Positions 47,444 through 56,659 of a stretch of 64,000 nucleotides of DNA are shown piece after piece. Source of the stretch: Streptomyces aculeolatus (GTDB taxonomy: Bacteria; Actinomycetota; Actinomycetes; Streptomycetales; Streptomycetaceae); NCBI RefSeq assembly GCF_020400605.1, contig NZ_JAINRD010000008.1, positions 62,001-126,000 of the forward strand, given 5' to 3'. Below the pieces are notes generated by a model, which ran no database searches, had not been told where the DNA came from, and saw nothing but the letters and a program-made list of their open reading frames with translations. Both the position numbers and the translations under genes were made by a program. Position 1 is the stretch's first letter. Each line of letters opens with the position of its first letter.

Positions 47444-47884
47444 TCAGGAGGAGGCCAGGTCCTCCGCGAGAGCGCGCAGTGCCAGCAGGTACGAGCCGAT
47501 GCCGAAGCCCGCGATGGTGCCGGAGGCCACCGCGGCGATCACCGAGTTGTGCCGGAACTCCTCGCGCGCGTACGGGTTGGAGATGTGCACCTCGATCAGG
47601 GGCGCCGTGCGCTGGGCGGCCGCGTCCCGCATCCCGTACGAGTAGTGCGTGAAGGCGCCCGGGTTGATCACGACGGGCAGCCGGCCGTCCGCGGCCTCGT
47701 GCAGCCAGCGGATCATCTCCGCCTCGTCGTTGGTCTCCCGCACCTCGACCTCGAAGCCCAGCTCCTTGCCGAGGGCGGTGCACTGCTCGACCAGGCCGGC
47801 GTAGGACGTGGCGCCGTAGACGTCGGGCTCGCGGGAGCCGAGGCGGCCGAGGTTCGGCCCGTTGAGCACCAGCACGCGCGTCAT
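47444..47884 (-). CDS. aroQ: 3-dehydroquinate dehydratase, type II
   Basis: Encodes 146 residues with a flavodoxin-like fold. The catalytic Tyr is in NGPNLGRLGSREPDVYG, followed by INPGAFTHYSYGMRDA (Asn, His) and VHISNPYAREEFRHNSV. It makes 3-dehydroshikimate. It is the last gene of the shikimate operon and overlaps the aroB stop (ATGA). Confidence 0.95.
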   Translation of the reverse strand: MTRVLVLNGPNLGRLGSREPDVYGATSYAGLVEQCTALGKELGFEVEVRETNDEAEMIRWLHEAADGRLPVVINPGAFTHYSYGMRDAAAQRTAPLIEVHISNPYAREEFRHNSVIAAVASGTIAGFGIGSYLLALRALAEDLASS

Positions 47885-49008
47885 CCGGCGGCCTCCTCGG
47901 CGCCGGCCGCGATCTCGGCGTGCGCGGCGAGCAGCATGGCCGGGTCGGGGCCCTCCAGCACGGCCGGCTTCGCCAGCCCGTCGAGGACGATGAAGCGCAG
48001 CAGGTCGCCGCGGGTCTTCTTGTCCACCTTCATCGTCTCCAGCAGCCTGGGCCACTGGTCGCCGCGGTACGTCACGGGCAGCCCCACGGCGCGCAGCACG
48101 GCGCGGTGCCGGTCGGCGGTGGCGTCGTCGAGGCGGCCGGCGATCCGGCCCAGCTCGGCGGCGAAGACCATACCGATGGAGACGGCCGCGCCGTGCCGCC
48201 ACTTGTAGCGCTCGTTCTTCTCGATGGCGTGGCCGAGGGTGTGCCCGTAGTTCAGGATCTCCCGCCGGCCCGACTCCTTCAGATCCGCCGAGACCACCTC
48301 GGCCTTGACCCGGATCGCGCGCTCGACCAGCTCCGCGGTGTGCGGTCCCGCGGGGCTGCGGGCGCCCTCGGGGTCGGCCTCGATCAGCTCCAGGATCGCC
48401 GGGTCGGCGATGAAGCCGGCCTTGACGACCTCGGCGAGGCCGGAGACGTAGTCGTGGACGCCGAGGGAGTCCAGCGCGGCGAGGTCGCACAGCACCCCGG
48501 CCGGGGGGTGGAAGGCGCCGACGAGGTTCTTGCCCTCCGCGGTGTTGATGCCGGTCTTGCCGCCGACCGCCGCGTCCACCATGCCCAGCACGGTCGTCGG
48601 CACGGCGACCCAGCGCACGCCGCGCAGCCAGGTCGCGGCCACGAACCCGGCGAGGTCGGTGGTGGCGCCGCCGCCGACGCCGACGACGGCGTCGCTGCGG
48701 GTGAAGCCGGACTGGCCCAGCGCCCGCCAGCAGTACGCGGCGACCTCGGCGGTCTTGGCCTCCTCGGCGTTCGGCACCTGGATGACGACGGCCTCGTACG
48801 CCTGCTCCGCCAGGTCCGCGCGCAGCGCCTCGCCGGTCTCGGCCAGCGCCTCCGGCACGATGACGGCGACGCGCTTGGCCCGCCGGCCGATCAGCCGGGG
48901 CAGCTCGCCGAGGAGCTGCCGGCCGACGACGGCCTCGTACGGGTCCGTGCCGGCCGTGCCGCCGATGTGGATGCGGGTGGCCTCGGCCCCTTCGGCGCTC
49001 GGTGTCAT
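47881..49008 (-). CDS. aroB: 3-dehydroquinate synthase
   Basis: Encodes 375 residues. The NAD-binding region is VVGVGGGATTDLAGFVAATW, with VPTTVLGMVDAAVGGKTGIN. Metal ligands lie in EVVKAGFIAD, NYGHTLGHAIE and KWRHGAAVSIGM. It converts DAHP to dehydroquinate. Start and stop both overlap neighbours by four bases. Confidence 0.96.
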   Translation of the reverse strand: MTPSAEGAEATRIHIGGTAGTDPYEAVVGRQLLGELPRLIGRRAKRVAVIVPEALAETGEALRADLAEQAYEAVVIQVPNAEEAKTAEVAAYCWRALGQSGFTRSDAVVGVGGGATTDLAGFVAATWLRGVRWVAVPTTVLGMVDAAVGGKTGINTAEGKNLVGAFHPPAGVLCDLAALDSLGVHDYVSGLAEVVKAGFIADPAILELIEADPEGARSPAGPHTAELVERAIRVKAEVVSADLKESGRREILNYGHTLGHAIEKNERYKWRHGAAVSIGMVFAAELGRIAGRLDDATADRHRAVLRAVGLPVTYRGDQWPRLLETMKVDKKTRGDLLRFIVLDGLAKPAVLEGPDPAMLLAAHAEIAAGAEEAAG

Positions 49009-49586
49009 GCGGGGTGGCTCTCCAATGCTGCGAGTACGAGCTCGGCGACCTCGTCCGGCGTGCGGCCGGCGGTGGTGACGGTCGCGCGGGCGACCTCGGT
49101 GTAGTGCGGACGGCGCTGTTCCATCAGGGTGCGCCACTGCTGGCGCGGGTTGACGGCGAGCAGCGGACGCGGGGCGTCGAGGCCGACGCGCTTGACGGCG
49201 TCGGCCATCTCCACGTCGAGGAAGACGACGCGGTGCGCGGCGAGCAGCTCGCGGATGCCGGGGTCCATGACGGCGCCGCCGCCGAGGGCCAGCACGCCCG
49301 GGTGCTCGGCGAGCCCGGCGCGCACGGCGGCGCGCTCCAGGGCGCGGAAGGCGGGTTCGCCCTCGTCGTAGAAGATGTCGGGGATGGCCTTGCCCGCGGC
49401 CTCCTCGACGTCCTCGTCGGTGTCGCGGACGGTGGTGCCGAGGCGGGCGGCGAGAACGGCGCCGACGGTGGACTTGCCGGCGCCGGGCGGGCCGACGAGC
49501 ACCACGGCGGGGCCGTCCGTACGTGCCGCCGCGGCTGCGGTGTCTGCGGTGTCGGGGCGCTCGCGGCCCTCGGTGCTGCTGGTCAT
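49005..49586 (-). CDS. aroK: Shikimate kinase
   Basis: Encodes 193 residues. Walker A is GPPGAGKST, followed by RDTDEDVEEAAGKAIPDIFYDEGEPAFR (shikimate Asp and Arg), VLALGGGAVMD, and the lid RPLLAVNPRQQW. A 25-residue Thr/Ala-rich N-terminus precedes the fold. It phosphorylates shikimate at O3. Overlaps of four bases tie it to aroC and aroB. Confidence 0.95.
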   Translation of the reverse strand: MTSSTEGRERPDTADTAAAAARTDGPAVVLVGPPGAGKSTVGAVLAARLGTTVRDTDEDVEEAAGKAIPDIFYDEGEPAFRALERAAVRAGLAEHPGVLALGGGAVMDPGIRELLAAHRVVFLDVEMADAVKRVGLDAPRPLLAVNPRQQWRTLMEQRRPHYTEVARATVTTAGRTPDEVAELVLAALESHPA

Positions 49587-50767
49587 CGGATCGCCAGGTT
49601 CTCCAGGTAGCCGCGGACGTTGCGGGCGGTCTCGGTGACGCTGTCGCCGCCGAACTTCTCGGCCACCGCGTCGGCCAGCACCAGCGCCACCATCGCCTCC
49701 GCCACGATGCCCGCCGCGGGCACGGCGCAGACATCGGAGCGCTGGTGATGGGCCTTGGTGGCCTCGCCGGTGGCGACGTCCACGGTGGCCAGCGCGCGCG
49801 GCACGGTCGCGATGGGCTTCATCGCGGCGCGCACCCGCAGCACCTCCCCGGTGCTCAGCCCGCCCTCGGTGCCGCCGGAGCGGCCGGAGGAGCGGCGGAT
49901 GCCGTCGTCGGTGCCGACGATCTCGTCGTGGGCCTGCGAGCCGGGCACGCGCGCCAGCGCGAAGCCGTCGCCCAGCTCGACGCCCTTGATGGCCTGGATG
50001 CCCATCAGGGCACCGGCCAGCCGGGAGTCCAGCCGGCGGTCCCAGTGCACGTGCGAGCCGAGGCCGACCGGCACGCCGTACGCGACGACCTCGACGACGC
50101 CGCCGAGGGTGTCGCCGTCCTTGTGAGCCTGGTCGATCTCGGCGACCATCGCCTTGCTCGCGTCCGCGTCCAGGCAGCGCACGGGGTCCTCGTCCAGCCG
50201 CGCCACGTCCGCGGGACCGGGGATGCTGCCGTACGGGGCCCTGGCGCCGCCCAGCTCCACGACATGCGAGACGACCTCGACGCCGGCGGTCTCCTTCAGG
50301 TACGAGCGGGCCACGGCGCCCAGCGCGACCCGGGCCGCGGTCTCGCGGGCGGAGGCGCGCTCCAGCACGGGGCGGGCCTCGTCGAAGCCGTACTTCTGCA
50401 TGCCGGCGAGGTCGGCGTGGCCGGGGCGGGGGCGGGTCAGCGGGGCGTTGCGGGCGATCCCCGCCAGCTCGGCCGGGTCCACCGGGTCGGCGGCCATGAC
50501 CTTCTCCCACTTGGGCCACTCGGTGTTCCCGATCATGACCGCGACCGGGGAGCCGAGGGTGAGCCCGTGGCGTACGCCGCCGATGAAGGTGACCTCGTCG
50601 CGCTCGAACTTCATCCGCGCCCCGCGGCCGTACCCCAGCCGGCGGCGGGCGAGGTGGTCGGCGACCAGGTCGGTGGTGACGGGCACCCCCGCGGGGAGGC
50701 CCTCCAGCGTCGCGACGAGTGCCGGGCCGTGCGATTCCCCTGCGGTGAGCCAGCGCAACCTGCTCAA
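49583..50767 (-). CDS. aroC: Chorismate synthase
   Basis: Encodes 394 residues from a TTG start at 50767, giving the usual LSRLRWLTAGESHGPALVATLEG, with GGGAG six bases ahead. FMN and substrate motifs include RRLGYGRGARMKFERDEV, GHADLAGMQKYGF and RSSGRSGGTEGGLSTGE. It makes chorismate from EPSP. It heads the tightly coupled aroC-K-B-Q block; the 159-base gap before it probably holds a promoter. Confidence 0.95.
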   Translation of the reverse strand: MSRLRWLTAGESHGPALVATLEGLPAGVPVTTDLVADHLARRRLGYGRGARMKFERDEVTFIGGVRHGLTLGSPVAVMIGNTEWPKWEKVMAADPVDPAELAGIARNAPLTRPRPGHADLAGMQKYGFDEARPVLERASARETAARVALGAVARSYLKETAGVEVVSHVVELGGARAPYGSIPGPADVARLDEDPVRCLDADASKAMVAEIDQAHKDGDTLGGVVEVVAYGVPVGLGSHVHWDRRLDSRLAGALMGIQAIKGVELGDGFALARVPGSQAHDEIVGTDDGIRRSSGRSGGTEGGLSTGEVLRVRAAMKPIATVPRALATVDVATGEATKAHHQRSDVCAVPAAGIVAEAMVALVLADAVAEKFGGDSVTETARNVRGYLENLAIR

Positions 50768-50869
50768 CGGTGCTCCCTTACGAGTGCGAAGTCCTCGTCC
50801 CGATCCTCGCACGCTCCGGGCCGCGCACTCGTCCAGGTCCACGGAATGGACGACCGGACCGACAGGTTC

Positions 50870-50893
50870 TTGTACCCCTTGTTGTACCCCTTG
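50870..50893. repeat. Perfect tandem 12-mer between aroE and aroC
   Basis: TTGTACCCCTTG occurs twice head to tail (50870-50881, 50882-50893). It lies about 100-125 bases upstream of the aroC start. It could be a regulator site or a chance slippage duplication. Confidence 0.8.
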
Positions 50894-50926
50894 GCGGGCG
50901 GTACGGCAGGGCCGCCCCGGGCCGCC

Positions 50927-51766
50927 TCAGACCGTACGGGCGCGGAGCGCGGCCTCGCCGGCCTCGCGCATGGCCGCCAGCGGGGCGCGGGCGGCGCCCG
51001 TCATCTGCTCGACCTGGAGCACCGCCTGGTGCACCAGCAGGTCGAGACCTCCGACGACTGTGCCGCCGCGCGCGGCCCACGCGCCGGCGAGCGGGGTGGG
51101 CCACGGCTCGTACAGCACGTCGAAGAGCGCGCCGGGGCGCTCCGGGACCACGCCCGCGAGGTCGTCGGTGGCACCGGCCGGGGTGGTGGCGACGACCAGC
51201 GGCGCGTCGAAGGCGGCGGCGGCCTCGGACCAGTCCGCGCAGCGCACCGGGACGCCGAGGCGCTCGCCCCACTGCTCCATCTCCGTCGCCCGGGCGGCGG
51301 AGCGCACGTACGCCGTGACCTCCCCGGTGCAGACGGCGGCCAGCGCGGCGAGCGCGGAGGAGGCGGTGGCACCGGCGCCGAGGACGGCGGCGCGCTCGAC
51401 CTTCTCGATGCCGCGCTCGCGCAGCGCGGCGGTGATGCCCGGAATGTCGGTGTTGTCGCCGAAGCGGCGGCCGTCGTCGTGCAGGACAACGGTGTTGGCG
51501 GCCTCGACGGACCGGGCCGTGGCGCTGACCTGGTCGAGCAGCGGGATGACCGCGCGCTTGAGCGGCATGGTCAGCGAGAGCCCGGCCCACTCGGCCGGCT
51601 CCAGGCTGTCGAGGAAGGCGGGGAGCCGCTTCTCGTCCACGTCGTAGCGGCCGTAGGTCCAGCCGGTCAGGCCCAGTTCTGCGTACGCGGCGCGGTGCAG
51701 CACCGGGGACAGCGAGTGGGTGATGGGCGAGCCGAGCACGGCCGCGCGCGAGGGCCGGTCCCTCAC
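50927..51766 (-). CDS. aroE: Shikimate dehydrogenase
   Basis: Encodes 279 residues. SPITHSLSPVLHRAAYAELG and LSLTMPLKRAVIPLLDQ (catalytic Lys) form the shikimate site. AAVLGAGATASSALAALA binds NADP, with a shortened glycine motif. GGLDLLVHQAVLQVEQMTG ends the fold. GTG at 51766 overlaps the mltG stop (GTGA). Confidence 0.93.
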   Translation of the reverse strand: MRDRPSRAAVLGSPITHSLSPVLHRAAYAELGLTGWTYGRYDVDEKRLPAFLDSLEPAEWAGLSLTMPLKRAVIPLLDQVSATARSVEAANTVVLHDDGRRFGDNTDIPGITAALRERGIEKVERAAVLGAGATASSALAALAAVCTGEVTAYVRSAARATEMEQWGERLGVPVRCADWSEAAAAFDAPLVVATTPAGATDDLAGVVPERPGALFDVLYEPWPTPLAGAWAARGGTVVGGLDLLVHQAVLQVEQMTGAARAPLAAMREAGEAALRARTV

Positions 51767-53400
51767 TCGTCCTCCTTCTTGCGCTGGTTCTCGTTGAACT
51801 CCTCGACGTTCTTGTCGTGTTCTTCCTTGCTGGCGGTGAAGCGCGTGTCGCCCGGCTTGACGGTGACGAAGTACAGCCAGTCGCCGGGGGTCGGGTCGAG
51901 GGCGGCCTCGATGGCCCGCTCGCTGGGGTTGTCGATGGGCCCGGGCGGCAGGCCGGCGTGGAGGTAGGTGTTGTACGGGGAGTCGAACTGGGTGTCCTGG
52001 TTGGAGATGTCGAGGTTCGACTCGCCCTTGGCGTAGTTGATGGTGGAGTCGAACTGCAGCATGCCGTTGGTGGCGGTGTTGTCCGGCTTCAGGCGGTTGT
52101 AGATGACCCGCGAGACCTTGCCGAACTCCTCCTTCGACTGCCCCTCCGCCTCGATGAGGCTGGCGATGGTGAGGATCTCGTGCGGGGTCTGGCCCACCTT
52201 CTCCGCCTTGGCCTCCAGGCCCAGTTCCGTGTACTTGCCGTTGGCGCGCTTGACCATCTCGCGCAGCAGCTTCTTGGGGTCGGTGCCCTCGGCGGCGGAG
52301 TAGCTGGAGGGCCACAGGAAGCCCTCGGGGTTGCCGTCCGCCCAGTCGGGCAGGCCCAGGTCGCCCTTCTCGGCGATCTTGGCGGTGGTGTCCTCGTCGA
52401 GCCCGAGGTGCTCGTCGATCATCGCGTAGACGGCGGTGGCGCGCCGGCCCTCGGGGATGACGAGCTGGTTGGCCGCCTCCGGGCTCAGCATCATCTCGAC
52501 CGCGGCCTCGCCCGACATGCCCTTGTGCAGCGTGTACGCGCCGGGGTGGAGCATCTCGTCGCCGGCGGCGTCGATGAACGCCTGGACGCTCTTGACCACG
52601 CCCTTGTCCTTGAGGATGTTCCCCATCTGCGTGACGGTCGCGCCCTCGGGGATCTCCACGGTCACGGAGCCCTCGCCCTCGCCCGAGTAGTCGGGGGCGG
52701 CGCCGAACCGGTCGCTCCAGAAGTTGTAGCCGACGTAGCCGAGGCCGCCGAGGCCGCCGGCCAGCACGAGGGCGATGACCAGGCAGGCGCAGCCGTTGCG
52801 GCGTTTGGCGCCGCGCCGGTCGCGGCCTGTACCGCGGCCGGCGCTGCGGCCGCCGCCGCGGCGGCCCTCGCGGGGGTCGTCGTCGAAGTCGTCGTCACCG
52901 GCGCCGTCCCCGTCGAAGAAGGGGTGGTCGTCGCGTTCCGGCGGGCGGGACGCGGGGTCCCAGTCCTCGCGGCCGTCGGGGCGGCGGCGGGCCTGGCCCG
53001 GGTGCGGCGGCTGCTGCTGGTGCTGGCCGGGCTGCTGGTGCGGGTGGGGCTGCTGGTGCCCGGGCTGCTGCTGGTGCGGCTGAGGGCGGCGCGGGTGCGG
53101 GTTGGGCGGCGGGTAGGCGTCCGGGGTGCCGTAGTAGTCGGGCTGCGGCGCGGGGTTGCCGTACGGGTCGGTCAGCGGCATCCCGCCGCCGGTGGTGTCC
53201 CAGCCGCCGGGGTACTGCGGCTGGTGGCCGGAGTCCCAGGAGGCCTGCTGCTGGGGCGGGTAGTGCTGCTGCGGCTGCTGTCCCCCGTAGTGGTGGTGCC
53301 CGGCGCCGGGCTGCCCGCCCGACCAGTCCTGCTGCCCGCCGTAAAGGCTGTCGTCGGGCTGCCAGGGTTGGGAGCCGGGGTTTTGGCCGTAGTCAGTCAT
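51763..53400 (-). CDS. mltG: Endolytic murein transglycosylase MltG
   Basis: Encodes 545 residues. The first 150 or so are extremely Gln/His/Pro/Gly-rich and cytoplasmic, followed by an acidic/Arg linker and one membrane helix (about 203-225, ACLVIALVLAGGLGGLGYVG). Outside lie a LysM-like subdomain and the YceG domain, with catalytic Glu in ASLIEAEGQ and the signature SPYNTYLHAGLPPGPIDNPS. It cuts nascent glycan strands and sets their length. It is coupled to aroE by GTGA. Confidence 0.93.
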   Translation of the reverse strand: MTDYGQNPGSQPWQPDDSLYGGQQDWSGGQPGAGHHHYGGQQPQQHYPPQQQASWDSGHQPQYPGGWDTTGGGMPLTDPYGNPAPQPDYYGTPDAYPPPNPHPRRPQPHQQQPGHQQPHPHQQPGQHQQQPPHPGQARRRPDGREDWDPASRPPERDDHPFFDGDGAGDDDFDDDPREGRRGGGRSAGRGTGRDRRGAKRRNGCACLVIALVLAGGLGGLGYVGYNFWSDRFGAAPDYSGEGEGSVTVEIPEGATVTQMGNILKDKGVVKSVQAFIDAAGDEMLHPGAYTLHKGMSGEAAVEMMLSPEAANQLVIPEGRRATAVYAMIDEHLGLDEDTTAKIAEKGDLGLPDWADGNPEGFLWPSSYSAAEGTDPKKLLREMVKRANGKYTELGLEAKAEKVGQTPHEILTIASLIEAEGQSKEEFGKVSRVIYNRLKPDNTATNGMLQFDSTINYAKGESNLDISNQDTQFDSPYNTYLHAGLPPGPIDNPSERAIEAALDPTPGDWLYFVTVKPGDTRFTASKEEHDKNVEEFNENQRKKEDE

Positions 53401-53478
53401 CAGTCCCCTATGCCGCGTGACCGCCGGTGCTTTTATACGACGGGTGCCGTGTCCGCGCGGAACGTTACCGTATCGCGA

Positions 53479-53946
53479 TCACAGGGCCGCTTCGACGCTC
53501 TCACCCGGCGCCGCCCCTGACGCCCGTTCGGCTTCGAGCGCACTCTGGAGGATGACGACGGCCGCCACCTGGTCGACCACCGATCGGCCCTTGCGGCTCG
53601 ACTTCCCGGCCGCACGCAGGTTCTGAGAGGCCGTCACCGTGGACATGCGTTCGTCGACCAGCCGCACCGGCACCGGGTGGACGCGGCGCGCCAGCTTCTC
53701 CGCGAAGCCGCGGACCTTGGCGGCGGCCGGGCCCTCGCCGCCGTGCAGCGAGCGCGGCAGGCCGACGAGCACCTCCAGCGGCTCGTACTCCTCGGTGAGC
53801 GCGGCCAGCCTGCGGAACGCCGCCGGCAGGTCCCGGCCCGGGACGGTCTCCACGGGGGTGGCAAGGATCCCGTCGGGGTCGCAGGACGCGACCCCGATCC
53901 GGGCGTCGCCGACGTCCACCGCGAGCCTGCGCCCGCGGCGGATCAT
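53479..53946 (-). CDS. ruvX: Putative pre-16S rRNA nuclease / Holliday-junction resolvase-like YqgF
   Basis: Encodes 155 residues of the RNase H-like fold, with catalytic Asp in LAVDVGDARIGVASCD, then VGLPRSLHGGEG and VDERMSTVTA, and a terminal Asp in SVVDQVAAVVILQ. The family matures the 5' end of 16S rRNA. The usual order alaS-yqgF-mltG is kept. Confidence 0.93.
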   Translation of the reverse strand: MIRRGRRLAVDVGDARIGVASCDPDGILATPVETVPGRDLPAAFRRLAALTEEYEPLEVLVGLPRSLHGGEGPAAAKVRGFAEKLARRVHPVPVRLVDERMSTVTASQNLRAAGKSSRKGRSVVDQVAAVVILQSALEAERASGAAPGESVEAAL

Positions 53947-53989
53947 CCGGCCCTCCGGCGGCCGCCCCGCGTCAAGCGGTTGTCCCGCA

Positions 53990-56659
53990 TCAGGCCGCGG
54001 TCTCCGCTACGGCCCGCTCCACCGCGGCCACGGCCTCGCCGACGGCCTGCGGGTCCTGCCCGCCGCCCTGGGCGATGTCGGGCTTGCCACCACCGCCGCC
54101 GCCGAGCGTCTTGGCTGCCGTACGCACCAGGTCGCCGGCCTTCAGACCGCGCTCGCGGGCGGCCTCGTTGGTGGCGATCACGGTGACGGGGCGGGCGTTC
54201 GCGACGGAGAAGAGCGCCACGACCGCCGGCCGGTCGCCGGGGATCCGGCCCCGTACGTCGAGGACGAGCTTGCGCAGGTCCTCGGCGGCGGTGCCGTCCG
54301 GCACCCGGGCGGCGACGACCGCGACGCCGTGTACGTCCCCGGCGCCCTCGGCGAGGCCGGCGGCGGCCTGCAGCACCTTCTCGGCGCGGAACTTCTCGAT
54401 CTCCTTCTCCGCGTCCTTCAGCCGGGCGAGCATGCCGGAGATGCGCTCCGGCAGCTCCTCCGGGCGGCCCTTGAGCAGCTCGGTGAGCTGGTGGACCACG
54501 GTGTGCTCGCGGGCGAGGAAGTTGTACGCGTCCACGCCGACCAGGGCCTCCACCCGGCGCACGCCGGCGCCGATGGAGGACTCGCCGAGCAGCTTGACCA
54601 GGCCGAGCTGGGCGGTGTTGTGCACGTGCGTGCCGCCGCACAGCTCCTTGGAGAAGTCGCCGATGGTGACGACGCGGACCCGGTCGCCGTACTTCTCGCC
54701 GAACTCGGCCAGCGCGCCCTGCTTCTTGGCGTCCTGTATCGACATGACCTCGGCGTGCACGTCGAGTTCGCGGGCGAGCACCTCGTTGATCTTCTGCTCG
54801 ACGTCGCCGAGGACGCCGTTCGGCACGGCGGCGGGCGCCCCGAAGTCGAAGCGGAAGCGGCCCGGGGCGTTCTCGGAACCGGCCTGGGCGGCGGTCGGGC
54901 CGAGGGCGTCGCGCAGCGCCTGGTGGGTGAGGTGGGTGGCGCTGTGGGCGCGGGCGATCGCGCGGCGCCGGCTCACGTCGATGGCGGCCTGGGCGGGCTC
55001 GCCGACGGTGACCTCGCCGACCTGGACGACGCCCTTGTGCACGCTGACGCCGGGCACGGGCTGCTGCACGTCGCGCACCTCGACCACGGCGCCGGAGCCG
55101 AGCCGGATCCGGCCGGTGTCGGCGAGCTGGCCGCCGCCCTCCGCGTAGAAGGGGGTGCGGTCGAGGATGACCTCCACCTCGTCGCCCTCGGCGGCGGCGG
55201 GCGCGGCCACGCCGCCGACCAGCAGGCCGACGACGGTGGACTCGGCGTCGGTGTGGGTGTAGCCGGTGAACTCGGTGGCGCCGGCGGAGTCGGCGACCTC
55301 GCGGTACGCCGACAGGTCGGCGTGGCCGGTCTTCTTGGCGGCGGCGTCCGCCTTGGCGCGGTCCCGCTGCTCCTTCATCAGCCGCCGGAAGCCGTCCTCG
55401 TCGACCGTCAGGCCCTGCTCGCCGGCCATCTCCAGGGTGAGGTCGATGGGGAAGCCCCAGGTGTCGTGGAGCAGGAACGCCTTGTCACCGGGGAGCACGC
55501 CGGAGCCGGCGGCCCTGGCCTCGGTGACGGCGGTGTCCAGAACGTTGGTGCCGGCCTTGAGGGTCTTGAGGAAGCGGGCTTCCTCGGCGAGCGCGACGGA
55601 CTCGATGCGCTTGCGGTCGGAGACCAGCTCCGGGTACTGCTCGCCCATGGTGGCGATGACGACGTCGACCAGCTCGCCGACGACGGGGCCGTCGGCACCG
55701 AGCAGCTTCATGTTGCGTACGGCGCGGCGCATGATGCGGCGCAGCACGTAGCCACGGCCCTCGTTGCCGGGGGTGACGCCGTCGCCGATGAGCATGACGG
55801 AGGCGCGCATGTGGTCGGAGACGACGCGCAGCGAGACGTCCGAGTGGTCGGCGGAGCCGTAGCGGACGCCGGTCAGCTCCTCGGCCTTGTCGATGACGGC
55901 GCGCGAGGTGTCGATCTCGTACATGTTGTGCACGCCCTGCAGGATCATTGCGAGGCGTTCGAGGCCGAGACCGGTGTCGATGTTCTGCTGGGGCAGGTCG
56001 CCGAGGATCGGGTAGTCCTTGCCCCTGCCGGGGCCGCGCACGTACTGCATGAAGACCAGGTTCCAGATCTCCACGTAGCGCTCGTCGTTGACGGCGGGGC
56101 CGCCGGCCTCGCCGAACTCGGGGCCGCGGTCGTAGTTGACCTCGGAGCAGGGGCCGCAGGGACCGGGCACGCCCATGTCCCAGTAGTTCTCCTCCTTGCC
56201 CAGGCGCTGGATGCGCTCCGGGGGCACGCCGACCACGTCGCGCCAGATGCGCTCGGCCTCGTCGTCGTCCTCGTAGACCGTGATCCACAGGCGCTCGGGG
56301 TCCAGGCCGTAACCCCCCGCGTCCTGCGGGCTGGTGAGCAGCTCCCAGGCGAGGGTGGCGGCGCCCTCCTTGAAGTAGTCCCCGAAGGAGAAGTTGCCGC
56401 ACATCTGGAAGAACGTGCCGTGCCGGGTGGTCTTGCCGACCTCGTCGATGTCGGGGGTGCGGATGCACTTCTGCACGCTGGTGGCGCGCTTGTACGGCGG
56501 GGTGGCCTCGCCGAGGAAGTACGGCTTGAAGGGGACCATGCCCGCGTTGATGAGGAGCAGCGTGGGGTCGTCGGCGATCAGCGACGCCGACGGCACGACG
56601 GTGTGCCCACGCTCTTCGAAGAAGCGCAGCCAGCGGCGGCGGATTTCGGCCGACTCCAT
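53990..56659 (-). CDS. alaS: Alanine--tRNA ligase
   Basis: Encodes 889 residues. The class II catalytic core has RWLRFFEERGHTVVPSASL and CGNFSFGDYFKEGA. The editing domain has HSATHLTHQALRDALG and CGGTHVHNTAQLG (zinc Cys/His). The C-terminal C-Ala domain ends in LGGGGGGKPDIAQGGGQDP. It charges tRNA-Ala. Its ATG overlaps the upstream stop by one base (TGATG). Confidence 0.97.
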   Translation of the reverse strand: MESAEIRRRWLRFFEERGHTVVPSASLIADDPTLLLINAGMVPFKPYFLGEATPPYKRATSVQKCIRTPDIDEVGKTTRHGTFFQMCGNFSFGDYFKEGAATLAWELLTSPQDAGGYGLDPERLWITVYEDDDEAERIWRDVVGVPPERIQRLGKEENYWDMGVPGPCGPCSEVNYDRGPEFGEAGGPAVNDERYVEIWNLVFMQYVRGPGRGKDYPILGDLPQQNIDTGLGLERLAMILQGVHNMYEIDTSRAVIDKAEELTGVRYGSADHSDVSLRVVSDHMRASVMLIGDGVTPGNEGRGYVLRRIMRRAVRNMKLLGADGPVVGELVDVVIATMGEQYPELVSDRKRIESVALAEEARFLKTLKAGTNVLDTAVTEARAAGSGVLPGDKAFLLHDTWGFPIDLTLEMAGEQGLTVDEDGFRRLMKEQRDRAKADAAAKKTGHADLSAYREVADSAGATEFTGYTHTDAESTVVGLLVGGVAAPAAAEGDEVEVILDRTPFYAEGGGQLADTGRIRLGSGAVVEVRDVQQPVPGVSVHKGVVQVGEVTVGEPAQAAIDVSRRRAIARAHSATHLTHQALRDALGPTAAQAGSENAPGRFRFDFGAPAAVPNGVLGDVEQKINEVLARELDVHAEVMSIQDAKKQGALAEFGEKYGDRVRVVTIGDFSKELCGGTHVHNTAQLGLVKLLGESSIGAGVRRVEALVGVDAYNFLAREHTVVHQLTELLKGRPEELPERISGMLARLKDAEKEIEKFRAEKVLQAAAGLAEGAGDVHGVAVVAARVPDGTAAEDLRKLVLDVRGRIPGDRPAVVALFSVANARPVTVIATNEAARERGLKAGDLVRTAAKTLGGGGGGKPDIAQGGGQDPQAVGEAVAAVERAVAETAA

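Noticed and set aside
47405..47445. A tRNA gene at the T-loop-like word GTTCGAACCC
   Set aside because: The upstream 60 bases are coding for aroQ or the terminator and no acceptor, D-arm or anticodon arm can be formed.
53000..53350. Repetitive words in the mltG 5' region that resemble a short-repeat array
   Set aside because: They are codon repeats for Gln/His/Pro/Gly in frame with mltG; no constant repeat-spacer pattern as in CRISPR.
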